Shown: piece after piece, positions 42,390-53,391 of the stretch
Layout: each line of letters begins with the position of its first letter
Position numbering within the stretch: the stretch's first letter is position 1
NCBI RefSeq assembly: GCF_000715075.1
Contig: NC_134087.1
Location: 158,769,436 to 158,833,435 of the forward strand
Source: Nicotiana tabacum
Taxonomy: Eukaryota; Streptophyta; Magnoliopsida; Solanales; Solanaceae
DNA: 64,000 bases
Reading direction: 5' to 3'
Made by a program: the position numbers and the translations under genes
The notes under the pieces: generated by a model
Databases searched by the model: none
Told to the model about the DNA's origin: nothing
What the model saw: the letters and a program-made list of their open reading frames with translations, nothing else

Positions 42390-45300
42390 TGTTGGCGTGC
42401 CCCATTTTCTCATGAAAGACGGTTTCGATGTGTGACAACTCTTTAAATGAGTATTAAAAGAGAAGAGTCATTACCTAACGATTTTAAGGTGCGTTAGGGC
42501 ACCTATTTGCAAATAAATCTGATTTTACTAGTCCGTATCACCAAAGATTGGGTATGGGCTCAAATCACCTCGAAGAAAAAGTATTAGGCATTCTTCGAGG
42601 TCCACAACTTTGGGTCCCGACCGTATCTTAAACTATGTGGATTATAAAGTTAGTCCAACTGAATAAATAAATAAAATAAGATACAGAAGTCAAAGAGTCT
42701 TATCATAACACATGAGAATCGATACAAATCTTAATGACTACAATGATACAACTACATTGATCTATGTTAAATGACTAAGTGTAAATAACAAGTACATAAA
42801 GAAAGGGGGTCCTAATTTTTTTAGCCTAAAAGATCAACCCGTGCAACATAAATAATACTTCGCAACTCCCTTAAGGTAGGGGTTACTCATATTATTCAGC
42901 GGGCACACACTATCACCTCCTACTACCCAATTACTATTTTAAAGTTATTATTTAAAGGCGCTCTAGTTCAATTCTAAACCGTATCCTATGGTGCACTACC
43001 CGTCCCATGCCTATGATCCAAGAGGATTTGGACCTACTATTAGGTGGTTCTGGACTCAACTTAGGTTGCTCAAAAATGGACTTGGTTTTACAATACTTCA
43101 TCCCTATAGGCATGTCATCTAGGCAGGCAAGTGTAATGAAAATAACGGAAGCAGTCGATTAATTAATTAATTAATTAGAGCCCTATAGACATGGTATCTA
43201 GATGAGTATTAACAAAGGCATGCATTATTTCAATCCTATAGGCATGCTATCTAATAATCATATAGAAGTAGACATGGGAGCAGTAAAGTATTTACTCAAA
43301 CAAACATAATTTTTATATCGTATGTGATTCCTTATAGGAATGATTTCTATAAATGTATAATTAAATCACGTCAAACAACAAGCAAAGCAAATAAGGCCTA
43401 TGGGCAGGTTTTCTATCCATTTAGGAAAACATTACAGTATACCTGCTTCCCCATTTTACTAATTCCCCAACTATTTGTTAACAAATTATTATAGGCTTAG
43501 ATAATGAATATAAGTATAAATAATACACAAGGAACAACAACAGGCCCAACAGCAGGCCCAAATGAAAATAACCCAGTACTGTCTGGGCCTTCAACAGACT
43601 CACTTTCTTCTCACAAATAGTAGACTCAAATCCCAGGCTCACCCATGGCATGAGACAAATATAAGGTGCAACTCCAACAACACGCATGAATAAAATAGTC
43701 CCCAAGTGGGTGACGTACATGCCAAACTTAGCCATGCCAAACTACATACATGATTAATTCAACGATATTTTTGAAATTTACACACTGATGTCTCAAAGTT
43801 TTATCTAATAATAGTTTTGACAAGTTTATAGTGCATACATAAGGCAATTCTTGCTTGCATTTTTTATAAAGTTAGATTAAGGTGAAAGGATTGACTAACA
43901 TGATATGACAAATTAATTTCAAGTGAGATTTCAAATAAAAGCAATGCCAAAACTAGCCTAAATCACCTTTTGAAAGGATGTTGAAATATGAAAAATGAGT
44001 AGAGACATAGTAGAGCACATCCTTTACATGGTGTGCTTAATGTGGAAACCATAACAGAACAGGTTCATAGTCGAGCAATTACTTAATTGGGTAGGGGAAA
44101 ACTTTAGCATGTTGAACATTTGCCACAACTCAATTCCAAAAGTAAGACAAACATGCATCAAATCCAGCAATAGTTGATCATATATAGGAGAACAAGCTAG
44201 TTGTAAAGTTACTCGTAAAGGTTTAACTAATACTGAAGAGTTGAGTCAATAGACATACAATAGAGATATAAATTTCATGAGAACAAGTTGTAATGAATAG
44301 GAGGGTCCAAGACAGACAGCAAGTTAGGTGTGAATGACTCAGCAAAAAATAAAATATACGCTAGGCATGGTTTGGTTTATATAAAAGTCCAAAACAAGGT
44401 AGAGGGGCAATCTCAAGATCAACAACATGCATCAACATAACATAGTAGACTAAACAAGTTTAAGAGAGCCAGAGTTTATAGTAAGCAGGTACATATTAAA
44501 CTAGATTGTTAGACCACATATAAGTAATAGGGGATGTTGCAGTTCACCTTATAAGTGGGAAGTAGTATTAAACAACACAGGATTGAATTAGGCATGTAAC
44601 ACGTATTAAAGTACATAATTAACATGATAACATATTTGGGTTGATAACATAGTTAGGCATTAGTTATAGTAAAGTATCAGATACATAGAACACACGAGTT
44701 GATATATTCAGGATATAGAATAGAGTAGTGAGATAAACTCAGGAAGAGTTGCAGGTAATACACACTTGGCTAGGCATGCTTAAAGTAGTAAGGGCACATA
44801 CAATAGGTGTAAGAATTCAGACACACTTACACATTGGGATAAGTAGACCTAAGGGTGTCAGAAATTAGGGGCGTATATCAAACTTAGAGTTTTAGGCAAG
44901 TTCTCAGGCTAGAAAATCATAGAACTACAAGATAGATTTAAAAAACCAAAGAACCACAAGCAGAGATGGCATAATATCTTATTAACTCACTAAATCTCAA
45001 GTGGCATAAATACACAAGGCATGGACATAAGAAAGAAGATGAAATTGCGAGAGTCACAGATGCTTACCAGTAGAAACTAACGAACAAGTAAATGAGAAGA
45101 GTAAATTTCAGCTATACTTCGAAAATTAGTAGCAATAGAGGAAAACAAGACCCCAATCCAAGTGTGTCAGAGTTCACATAGACTTTTGATGAGTCCCGAG
45201 CAGTGCTCAAGATGGGGAGGTTGAGAATGCAAATTCTGGTTGCCTTGACTTTCAGCCGGCTAAGAACAATAGATTCAAAATAGTATCGAGTGAGTGAGAG

Positions 45301-46440
45301 TAAAAGAGAATAGTTCTTAAGGTGATTCTAGTCTGTCTAAATGGGAAATTAGGAAGGGATTATATAGTGGTGGAAATCGAACAAGCAAGCATGGAAAAGA
45401 ATTAATCAATCACAAAATAAAGAAAGAATATCACATGCAATCAGTAGTAGAACCGGAAAAGAAGAAAAAAGTTAAAATTCCAAACCCTAGTTCGACGAAA
45501 ATCAAAGATTGGCCGAGGATCTTGCTAAATCGAACCCATATAACCTGGTAGTGAATGTGTCAAGTAAAGAACATGGTAATAATACAGAATCAGAGTCGAA
45601 CGAACACATATTTATAAGCTTCCATAAATAACTCAGTACCAGATGAGTAATTTCAATAAAACGGGAAAGAAACGCTATGAGTACTGAAAAAGAAAAGGAA
45701 ATATGGAAGATCTCCATATTCCCATGGGTACGGGCTAGGATTTGGGGTGAGACGGTTAGGGTTTAGTGTGAGAGGAGAGAGGAGCGTTTAGGGGAGACTG
45801 GGCATAGTGATATGTCAGAATTAGGATTGGGGCGGGTAATTAAAAATGGAGAATGGTTGTGGGTCATTGATCATTTGAGATTAACGACTAGGATTATAAC
45901 AGAACAAGGGCGGGTCGTTAAACGGGTACCGACCGGGTTTGCTAAAGGGTCGTTTGGTCTAGGCCAGAAGGTATTAAGCCAAGGGCTTTAAGGTATCTGG
46001 GCTGCCTATTTTTGCTCTGAAAATTATTTTAAAATTGGGCCATAATTTAAATACAAGCAATTTATCAAAAAAAATTATAAAAAGTGACTAATACATAATA
46101 GAATATTATTTATGCAGTAAAGTATTTGAAAGTAATTATAAAAATATAAAAATACTATTTGGCACAAATAATGTGAAAATTGTAATTAGGCATAGCATAA
46201 ACGCTATTATTGTAATATTATGTAAATAGTCTAAAAATACAAATATAACTATATAAAATGAGGTAAAAAATATTATGAAACCTATATGTGGATAAAAATA
46301 ATAAATTTAGATTACTAAGTCATCACAAAATAATTTGAAAGGGTAATAAATAAATATTCATGTAATTTAAATACAAAAAATTAATTTTAAAGCTTTAAAA
46401 ATTACGAAACATTATAGAAAATACTTGTATGACTCTTTGT
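42390..46440 (-). repeat. Ogre5 5' LTR (about 4 kb; outer limit approximate)
   Basis: The minus-strand end GGGGCACGCCAACA abuts the PBS. It contains scattered subrepeats of the type CCTATAGGCATG...TCTAG (43100, 43175, 43230, 43330), a stretch at 45120-45140 homologous in reverse to 46600 of Ogre9, a leader-like run at 45720-45800 and an A/T-rich block at 45990-46430. No gene frames are seen in these 4 kb. The start of the LTR lies near 46440, but I cannot fix it to the base. Confidence 0.7.
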
Positions 46441-46499
46441 AAGTTGGTGATGGTGCGGGAATAATATTTGAAGCATATATGGAATTTCCATGTTGGCAT

Positions 46500-48119
46500 A
46501 TCCGATTAACCATCGTGATTGGTTCATTAACTTCCTCTGATGCAAGCATATCTTGAAACTCATTCGAATCTCTTGTGAACTCTAAAGCACCGAATTTGGT
46601 GGTTCTTACTGTTCTCTCTCTATTGTTGCTAATTAAAGCATTGTTGAGACTTAGTCTACTTCCTTTATTTGCTCGTTTAACTAGTGAGTACTCTTGACCT
46701 TCGTAACTCTATTCCTTTTTTATGTGTATGCTCTAAAACTGTGAACAAATATGGTTTAGTTTTCTTGCAACCTGAACTATAATGTTGTCTTATCATCATA
46801 TACTCTACTGATTTGTTTGTCTCAATGATGTTTTCTACAATTCAGTGTTCTCTATTATTGCTTAAGACTACTAACATGAGTCTAACATATGCAATCTATT
46901 CTTCCTATGTGTAGTCGACTAGAATAAGTTTTGGCCCTCTTAAGTGTTGCCTGGTTTTTATGTTAACCTTGAGTACATATATTTTTCATCTACCATGAGA
47001 TCTTGCATTGCTTTAGATTTTTGGAACTTTTTTGTGATGATTGATGAGTTCCTAGAATCCCAATATATTAAGTCTATCATAACGCTTGTCAACTGCTTGG
47101 ACCATGCCTACCAGTTTGCTTGTTTTTAAGAAATTCTGTTTGCTTACAAACTAGTTGTCACCGTGTATTCATCAGGATCTCATGTTGAAGACATTCGTGT
47201 AAAAATGCTACTTGCTAATTTATGATCATGAATCTTCTAGATTCCCATGTTAAGAATCCTTTATCTAAATTCCCACAGAATTTAGTTGTGGACCATGTCT
47301 GCTTTGAATTTTTGCTTAGTGAACCTTTGTTATCCTATGATATTCAAACTTGTTGTTGGGAACTTGTTTCTATGTGTCCCATATGAGCCTTTAGGATATT
47401 TTGTGTAACCATGTTGGTGTGTCTTTGTTTGGAAATCCTTTCTCTTTGTTAGTTGTAGTGTTAAGGACTAAAATGCCTAAGTCTTAAAGTTGTTTGGTTG
47501 GCCTAGTACGTAGTTCTCACTTGTATTGTTATAGCTGGTTTGGTATTGAATGGGTAATCAAGGCAGTTGTTTTATTGTTTGGGCTTGATTGTTGGGCCAG
47601 TTTTGGTACTGAGAATTGAAGCATATTGACAACCATATGGAGTGTGGCTCTGCTCATCCACATAAGGCTCCAAGTATAGTTGAAGGACCAGAAACATCCC
47701 TAGTTTATTTTGTATTTTGTGTTGTGCCTGTAGTTGTCCTAGTTGGGCCTGTGATTATTTTATTTGAGCTTGTATTTATGCTATTTGGGTCAATAATAAT
47801 GAATTATGGGAAAATTAGTGAATGGGGGTTGGGGTACTCTAGTTCCTGCATGAATGAGTAGAAAGCATGTCGATAGGGTCTAAATATTTTATTTGCTATT
47901 TTGTTTGCCATACTCTATTCCTATGAACTGCTTGCATATAGACAACTTGCTTATAGGCCATCAACCTTGCATATTCACCTAGAGAACTTGATTTAGGACC
48001 TTAATTAATTCTATTGTTGACCTTGTCAACAAGACTCACAATATGCTTAGAAAATACGCCTATAGGATTCAAATTGAATTGTTTGCTACTTCCGAAGCCA
48101 GTTTTACTTTTGCGTATAC
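46500..48119 (+). repeat. Ogre9 5' LTR, first part
   Basis: Homologous to the Ogre5 LTR in reverse (for example CTCTCTATTGTTGCTAATT at about 46612 against 45125). One subrepeat, GCCTATAGGATTCAAATTG, is at about 48060. Frames are short and I see no gene. Ends at the left TATAC copy (48115-48119). Confidence 0.72.
48115..48119. repeat. Target site duplication of Gyp10 (left copy TATAC)
   Basis: TATAC here and at 58047-58051, directly outside the two LTR ends. Confidence 0.8.
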
Positions 48120-48133
48120 TATCACAAACCCAA

Positions 48134-48150
48134 GTTCACCCTCCGTGAAC
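48134..48150. repeat. Inverted repeat at the end of the Gyp10 3' LTR
   Basis: GTTCACCCTCCGTGAAC: six-base arms and a five-base loop, 14 bases inside the LTR end. Related LTRs have a different short inverted repeat at this place. Confidence 0.75.
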
Positions 48151-48789
48151 TGTCATGACGGCACCTAGTCTCTACGACTAGGTAAGCCTAACAATTGTGG
48201 AAAAAAAGAACAAGATGCGGAAAAGCTAATAAAACTGAAGATAAGCAAATATAGAAATATTTAAGATGCCGCTCGGCATATACTAATACAAGATTTCAAA
48301 CTGAAACTACATTTTTCTAAACCCAAAATCTCATAAAATCACAAGTTGTTGAATAACTACATGTGTCTAACTCCAGAATGTCTAAACAAAAGTAAATACA
48401 GAAGGGCTAATATTGTAAGAGAGAATGGAAAGGGACTCCTCGGTCTGCGGACGCGGAAGATATACCTCGAAGTCTCTGGAGAATCGCCTCGCCTCAAGGA
48501 TAGTAGGGCTGAGTCGAAGTACCTGGATCTGCACATGAAAAACATGCGCAGAGTGAGTACGAGTACACCACAGTGGTACTCAGTAAGTGCCAAGCCTAAC
48601 CTCGGTCGAGTAGTGACGAGGAAGGTCAGGGCCCTACTGAGTTTAGATGAAAAACAAGGTGCAACATTATAGAATAAGACAGTATAATTAAGTGGAAACA
48701 GTAAGAAGTAACACAAGATAGTAAGATTAACAACAACTATAACAGAGACAAAATAATCACAGAAGGAATACAGCTCAACACAAAGATAA

Positions 48790-49070
48790 CAACCGGGGAT
48801 CTCCCAGGATACTGTCCTGTAGTCCCAAACATAAATATCCAGTGGATCTCCCGGGTGCCATCCCGTAGTCCAACTCATAGTGCGTGGGGATCTCCCAGAA
48901 TACCGAATCGTAGTCCCAAATGTAAATACCCAGTATTGGGGGAATCTACTGGGTGCAGTCCCGTAGTTTCAATATAAAAGTGCAGGGGGATCTCCCGGAA
49001 TACAAATCTGTAGTCCCAAAGTAAACATGTAGGGGGATCTCCCGGGATACCGTCCCGTAGTCCCAAAGTA
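48790..49070 (-). repeat. Tandem array, about 60-bp units, in Gyp10 3' LTR
   Basis: Five to six units, each with GGGGATCTCCCGGGATACCG (itself nearly self-complementary, GGGATCTCCC) and CCCGTAGTCCCAAA. A matching array is at 55985-56260 in the 5' LTR. Confidence 0.88.
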
Positions 49071-49858
49071 ACACACAACAGCAACACGAAGAATACTCAA
49101 TTCAATTAAAATTTAATACCAAGGTAAAGCAGGTATTTCTATCCTAGCATGCTGCACATAATCCAAATAAGGCAGTTTGAGCAAATAAAGCAATTAAATC
49201 AATTAGACATGCTTCCCTAAGCTAACAGTAGGCTTAAATTACAAGTATTATAAACAGGAAAAGAAACATAATTGTAGTTAATTAATGAAAACGAGATTTT
49301 CAACAATTAGCACAAGTACGCATTTGCCACCTCACGTACAAGGAATTTCAAATATCAACAATACCAAATCCTAAGGGGATTTCCCCCATACAAGGTTAGG
49401 CAAGCCACTTACCTCGAACCGGCTCAAATAATCAACCCAAAACCACGCTCTTGCTACGAGTACTCGACTCCAAATGACCCAAATCTATTCAAATCAATTG
49501 CATAATGTAAAAATGCAAAATTAGGAAAAATGACCAAAATTCCCCCAGACCCACGTCTTGCAATCGGGTAAAATTTACAAATTCGGTATCCTCACACTCT
49601 CACGAGTTTAGTCATACAAAAATCGGACATCAAATCACCACTCAAAACTCTCCAATTAACCAACCCCTAACCCCCAATTTTACCACTGATTTTCCTTCAA
49701 AGTTCATGCTTACAATGATAAAAATCACCACAATAACGAGCTTAAGGACCAAAGACCTCACCTCAATGAATCCCTCTGAAAATCTCCCTTGAAAATGCTC
49801 CCCAAAGCTTCTTCCCGTTTGAAAAGAGATGAAAAATAACTCAAATTTGCGAAGGCAT

Positions 49859-49877
49859 CTATTTATGTGTTCTGCCC
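49859..49877 (-). promoter_or_regulatory. Probable core promoter of Gyp10 3' LTR
   Basis: On the minus strand GGGCAGAACACATAAATAG, the same layout as in Gyp1 at 4301. A second copy in the 5' LTR is at 57093-57111. Confidence 0.5.
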
Positions 49878-49879
49878 AG

Positions 49880-50095
49880 CAAATCTGCTTCTACGGCCAT
49901 GGGACCGTACCTACGGTCCCGCTTTTGCGGAACTAAAGTCGTTTCTGCGATAATTCATTAAACAACAACTTCTGCACCTGCGATCTCCTTTGCGCAAATG
50001 CGGTGCCGCTTCTGTGGTGCCTAGGCCGCATCTGTGGCCAATCCTAAAATGCTTCAGACCGAACCTGCGGTCCCCATGCCGCAGGTACAGTTATG
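49880..50095. repeat. Palindromic motif array (CTGCGGTCC type) in Gyp10 3' LTR
   Basis: Repeated elements such as GGACCGTACCTACGGTCC and ACCTGCGGTCCCCATGCCGC, each partly self-complementary. It lies in the same place as the arrays of Gyp1 and Lard2 but with a different motif. The 5' LTR copy is at 57120-57360. Confidence 0.8.
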
Positions 50096-50779
50096 ACAAC
50101 AAACTCAGCAGCTTCAACTGCAAATTCCCAACTCCAAACTTCCCGTTAACCATCTGAAATCATCCCGGGGATCCTAGGACCTCAACCAAATGCACGAACA
50201 AGGCATATACCACTATCCAAACTTGTGCCAATACTCAAAACACCTAAACCAACATCAAAACATCGAATTAACCATGGATTCACGCCTAAGAACTCCAAAA
50301 ACTCCCAAATTACGCTTTCGATCAAAAAGTCTATCAAACCTTGTCCGAATGATCTGAAATTTTGCACACACGTCAACTTTAACACTGCGGAGCTACTACA
50401 ACTTTTGCAATTCCATTCCAACCCTTAGATCAAAATCTCACTATCGAACCGGAAACTTCAAAAATTCAACTTTCGGTATTACAAGCCTAAATAAGCTACG
50501 GACCTCCAAAACACAATCTGAACACGCACCTAAGCCCAAAATCATCCAACAGAGCTAGCGGAACTGACGGAATTCCATTCCGAGGCCTTCTTTATACTAC
50601 TATGACTACGGTCCAAATTCTAAGACTTAAACTCTCATTTAGGGATTAAGTGTCCCAAAACTCTCCGAAACTCCAAATAAACCTTCCCGGCAACTCACAA
50701 TAGCAAAAACAAACACGGGGAATGCAATTAATAGGGGATTGGGGTATTAATTCCTAAAACGACCGGCCGGGTCGTTACA

Positions 50780-50792
50780 TCCTCCTACACTT
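50780..50792 (-). other. Gyp10 polypurine tract
   Basis: On the minus strand AAGTGTAGGAGGA before TGTAACGACC. Confidence 0.8.
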
Positions 50793-51257
50793 AAACATTC
50801 GTTCGTCCTCGAATGAGAATAAAGACATACCTGAAGTAGTGAAAAGATGAGGGTAATGGTTGTGCATATCCTGCTCTGTCTCCTAGATCACCTCCTTGAC
50901 CGGTTGACCCTGCCACTGAACCTTCACTGATGCAATGTTCTTTGACCTCAGCTTTCAAACCTACCTGTCCAATATCGCCACTGGCTCCTCAACATAAGAT
51001 ATATCCTTGTCCATCTGGACTAAACTAAATTCCAACACGTGCGACGGATCACCGTGATACCTCCAGATCATCGAAATATGAAATACCGGATGAACTCCTG
51101 CCAAGCTGGGAGGTAAGGCAAGCTCATAAGCAACCTCTCCAACACTTCTCAATATCTCAAAAGGACCAATAAACCCCGGACTCAACTTCCCTTTCTTTCC
51201 AAATCTCATAACGCCCTTCATAGGCGAAACCCGAAGCAGAACGCGCTTTCCAACCAT
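50793..51257 (-). pseudogene. Gyp10 integrase C-terminus and chromodomain
   Basis: The open frame 51257-50961 reads [60 protein letters not shown] and EEPVAILDR, stopping at TAG (50961-50963). Beyond it KLRSKNIASVKVQWQGQPVK and ETEQDMHNHYPHLF make a chromodomain with one more TAG. It ends near the purine tract with FEDERTFKCRRM, similar to the end of Gyp1. Confidence 0.85.
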
Positions 51258-51947
51258 ATAGAAAACATCACAAACCTTTCGATCTGTGTAACTCCTCTGT
51301 CTAGACTGGGCTGTACGGAGTTTATCCTAAATCACCTTAACTTTCTCCAAATCATCCTGAACCAAGCTTGTGCCCAATAATCTAGCCTCACCCAGGAACA
51401 GATCCCAAGTCCCTCCAAACTCAATCACACACGCATGAAGCATATCCTTAAAAATCTAAATAGTGTGCTCGGACTATCCGTCCGTCTGAGGGTGAAATGC
51501 TGTACTCAACTCCACCCGATTACCCAACTCATGTTGTATGGCCCTCCAGAACCGTGATGTAAACTGAGTACCTGTATCTAAAATGATAGAAACTGGAATA
51601 CCATGCAGATGAACAATCTCCTAGATATAAATCTCCCAAATGGCATCGAACTTTCTCAAAGTCCGTGGGAGTCCAACTATGAAGTCTATGGTGATCCGCT
51701 CCTACTTCCACTACGGAATCTCTATCTACTGAAGCAATCCACACTGTCTCTAGTGCTCAGACTTCACCTGCTAACAATTGAGACACCGAGCTACAAACCC
51801 AACTATATCTCTCTTCATTCGCCTCCACCAATAGTGCTACCTCAAATCCTGGTACATCTTCGCGGCACCCGGATGAATGGAATACCGCGAACTATGGGCC
51901 TCCTCTAGAATTAACACCTGAAGCCCATCAACATTGGGTACACAAAT
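51258..51947 (-). pseudogene. Gyp10 integrase with two internal deletions
   Basis: H2C2 region (about 51947-51750) with HSSRYSIHPGAAKMYQDLR and CLNC. Core: [20 protein letters not shown] (first Asp), then a jump to EIYI, a TAG and EIVHLHGIPV. About 75 bases coding the VDRLTKSAHFIP block are missing near 51640. LDTGTQFTSRFW keeps the second Asp, and SEHTI the Glu. Near 51400 the FAYNN and YEALYGRRC blocks (about 110 bases) are missing, so WDLF runs into LGEARLLG. Not active. Confidence 0.85.
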
Positions 51948-52314
51948 CTAACCCTGCATCCTCAATACCCCGTCGTCACCAATAGTCACATCTCTGGCAT
52001 CACCGTGCAGAACCTTGTCCTTGAGGACATGCAAATGAGGGTCATCAAACTGACGCTCTCTGATACGATCAAATAAGGAAGACCAGGAAATCACGCAATC
52101 TTGAACCCGATTGGGCTCCGAAAGATCCAATCTCACAAACTGGCTAGCTAAGGCCTGAACATCCATCACCATGGGCCTCTCCGCCGCTAGTAAATAAGCT
52201 AAAACTACCCAAACTCTCCGCCCGTCGACTCAAAGCATCAGCCACCACATTGGCCTTGCACAAGTGATACAAAATAGTGATATCATAGTCCTTTAGCAGC
52301 TCTAACCACCTCCT
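51948..52314 (-). pseudogene. Gyp10 linker between RNase H and integrase
   Basis: [17 protein letters not shown] and [14 protein letters not shown], then a frameshift at about 52190 into [40 protein letters not shown] and VTIGDDGVLRMQG, ending in TAG (51948-51950). Confidence 0.8.
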
Positions 52315-52923
52315 CTAACACAAATTAAGATCCTTCTGCTTGAATATATGCTGCAAACTCCGGTGGTCAGTATAGATCTCATAAGGCACACCGTACAAAT
52401 AATGATGCCAGATCTTCAAGGCGTGGACAATGGCAGCTAACTCGAGATCATGGACATGATAATTCTTCTCATGTACCTTCAACTGTCTGGACGCGTAGGC
52501 AATCACCCTACCATCCTGCATCAATACCGCTCCAAGGCCAAACTTCGAGGCATCACAATAGACAATATAAGACCCTACAATTATAGGCAATATCAAAACT
52601 GGGGCCGTAGTCAAAGCTGTCTTGTGCTTTTGAAAGCTCACTTCACACTCTTCTGTCCACTAGAACAGATCACCCTTCTAGGTCAGCCTGGTCATAGGGG
52701 CTGCAATGGATGAAAACCCCTCAACGAATCGACGGTAATAGCCCGCCAAGCCAAGAAAATTGCGGATCTCTATAGCTGAGGATGGTCTGGACCAACTCTG
52801 CACTGCTTTCACTTTCTTCAGATCCACCTGAAGACCCTCACTGGATAGCACGTGGCCTAAGAATGCTACGGAATCCAACCAAAACTCACATTTTGAGAAC
52901 TTCACATATAACTTCTTTTCTCT
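52315..52923 (-). pseudogene. Gyp10 RT thumb and RNase H (three in-frame TAG stops)
   Basis: A single frame from 52923: [62 protein letters not shown], then [20 protein letters not shown] (Asp), [15 protein letters not shown] (Glu) and [20 protein letters not shown], ending in TAG (52315-52317). Stops at 52678-52680, 52660-52662 and 52315-52317 each replace Gln (CAG). Catalytic residues are intact. Confidence 0.9.
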
Positions 52924-53391
52924 CTAAGTTTGAAGCACTGTCCTCAGGTGCTGCTCATGATCCTCCTGACTCCGGGAATACACCAAAATATCATCAATAA
53001 AGACAATGATGAACGAGTCAAGATATGGCCGGAACACACTGTGCATCAAATGCATAAAGGTTGTTGGGCCATTGGTCAGCCCAAATGACATAACAAGGAT
53101 CTTGTAATGACCATATCGAGTCCTAAAAGCAGACTTTGGGATATGTGGCTCCCGAATCTTCAACTGATAGTAACCTGAACGCAAGTCAATCTTAAAAAAC
53201 ACTCGTGCACCCTGAAGCTGGTCAAACAAATCATCAATACAAGGCAAAGGATACCGGTTCTTCACTATAACTTTGTTCAACTGGCGATAATCAATGCACA
53301 TACGCATAGAACCATCCTTTTTCTTCACAAACAAGACAGGAGCACCCCAAGGTGATACACTAGGCCGAATAAAACCCTTATCAAGCAATTC
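52924..53391 (-). pseudogene. Gyp10 reverse transcriptase fingers and palm
   Basis: In the same frame as the protease: [80 protein letters not shown] and the catalytic box [10 protein letters not shown] (intact). It is preceded by TAG at 53392-53394 and ends at TAG 52924-52926, both at expected CAG. This is the best preserved RT in the window. Confidence 0.92.

Larger units (their letters stand above)
19179..46440 (-). mobile_element. Ogre5: Ogre/Tat-type gypsy element, truncated, split by Gyp6
   Basis: On the minus strand: 5' LTR (about 46440 to 42390), PBS (42389-42372), leader, ORF1 (41512-40773 and 23016-22159), gag (21890-19701) and the start of protease (to 19179). An extra ORF before gag and a large size are marks of the Ogre lineage. 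The 17.8-kb Gyp6 (23017-40772) is inserted within ORF1 with a CTCTT duplication. RT, RNase H, integrase and the 3' LTR are missing because the element stops at the Lard2 junction at 19178. The right limit is only approximate. Confidence 0.82.
48120..50779 (-). repeat. Gyp10 3' LTR (2660 bp)
   Basis: On the minus strand it starts TGTAACGACCCGGCC at 50779 and ends GGGTTTGTGATA at 48120. The last two bases are TA rather than CA, a C-to-T change. It contains a tandem array (48790-49070), a palindromic motif array (49880-50095) and a TATA region. Aligned with the 5' LTR it is highly similar by eye. Confidence 0.85.

Noticed and set aside
45990..46430. A/T-rich block as a MITE or matrix attachment region
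   Set aside because: No terminal inverted repeats or duplication found; it probably belongs to the Ogre5 LTR U3.
48346..48878. Overlapping frames of 108 and 173 codons on opposite strands as genes
   Set aside because: They lie wholly in the Gyp10 3' LTR, recur in decayed form in the other LTR, and have no known motif.
48790..49070. Satellite DNA or CRISPR array
   Set aside because: Only five to six diverged units, located inside an LTR and repeated in the partner LTR.
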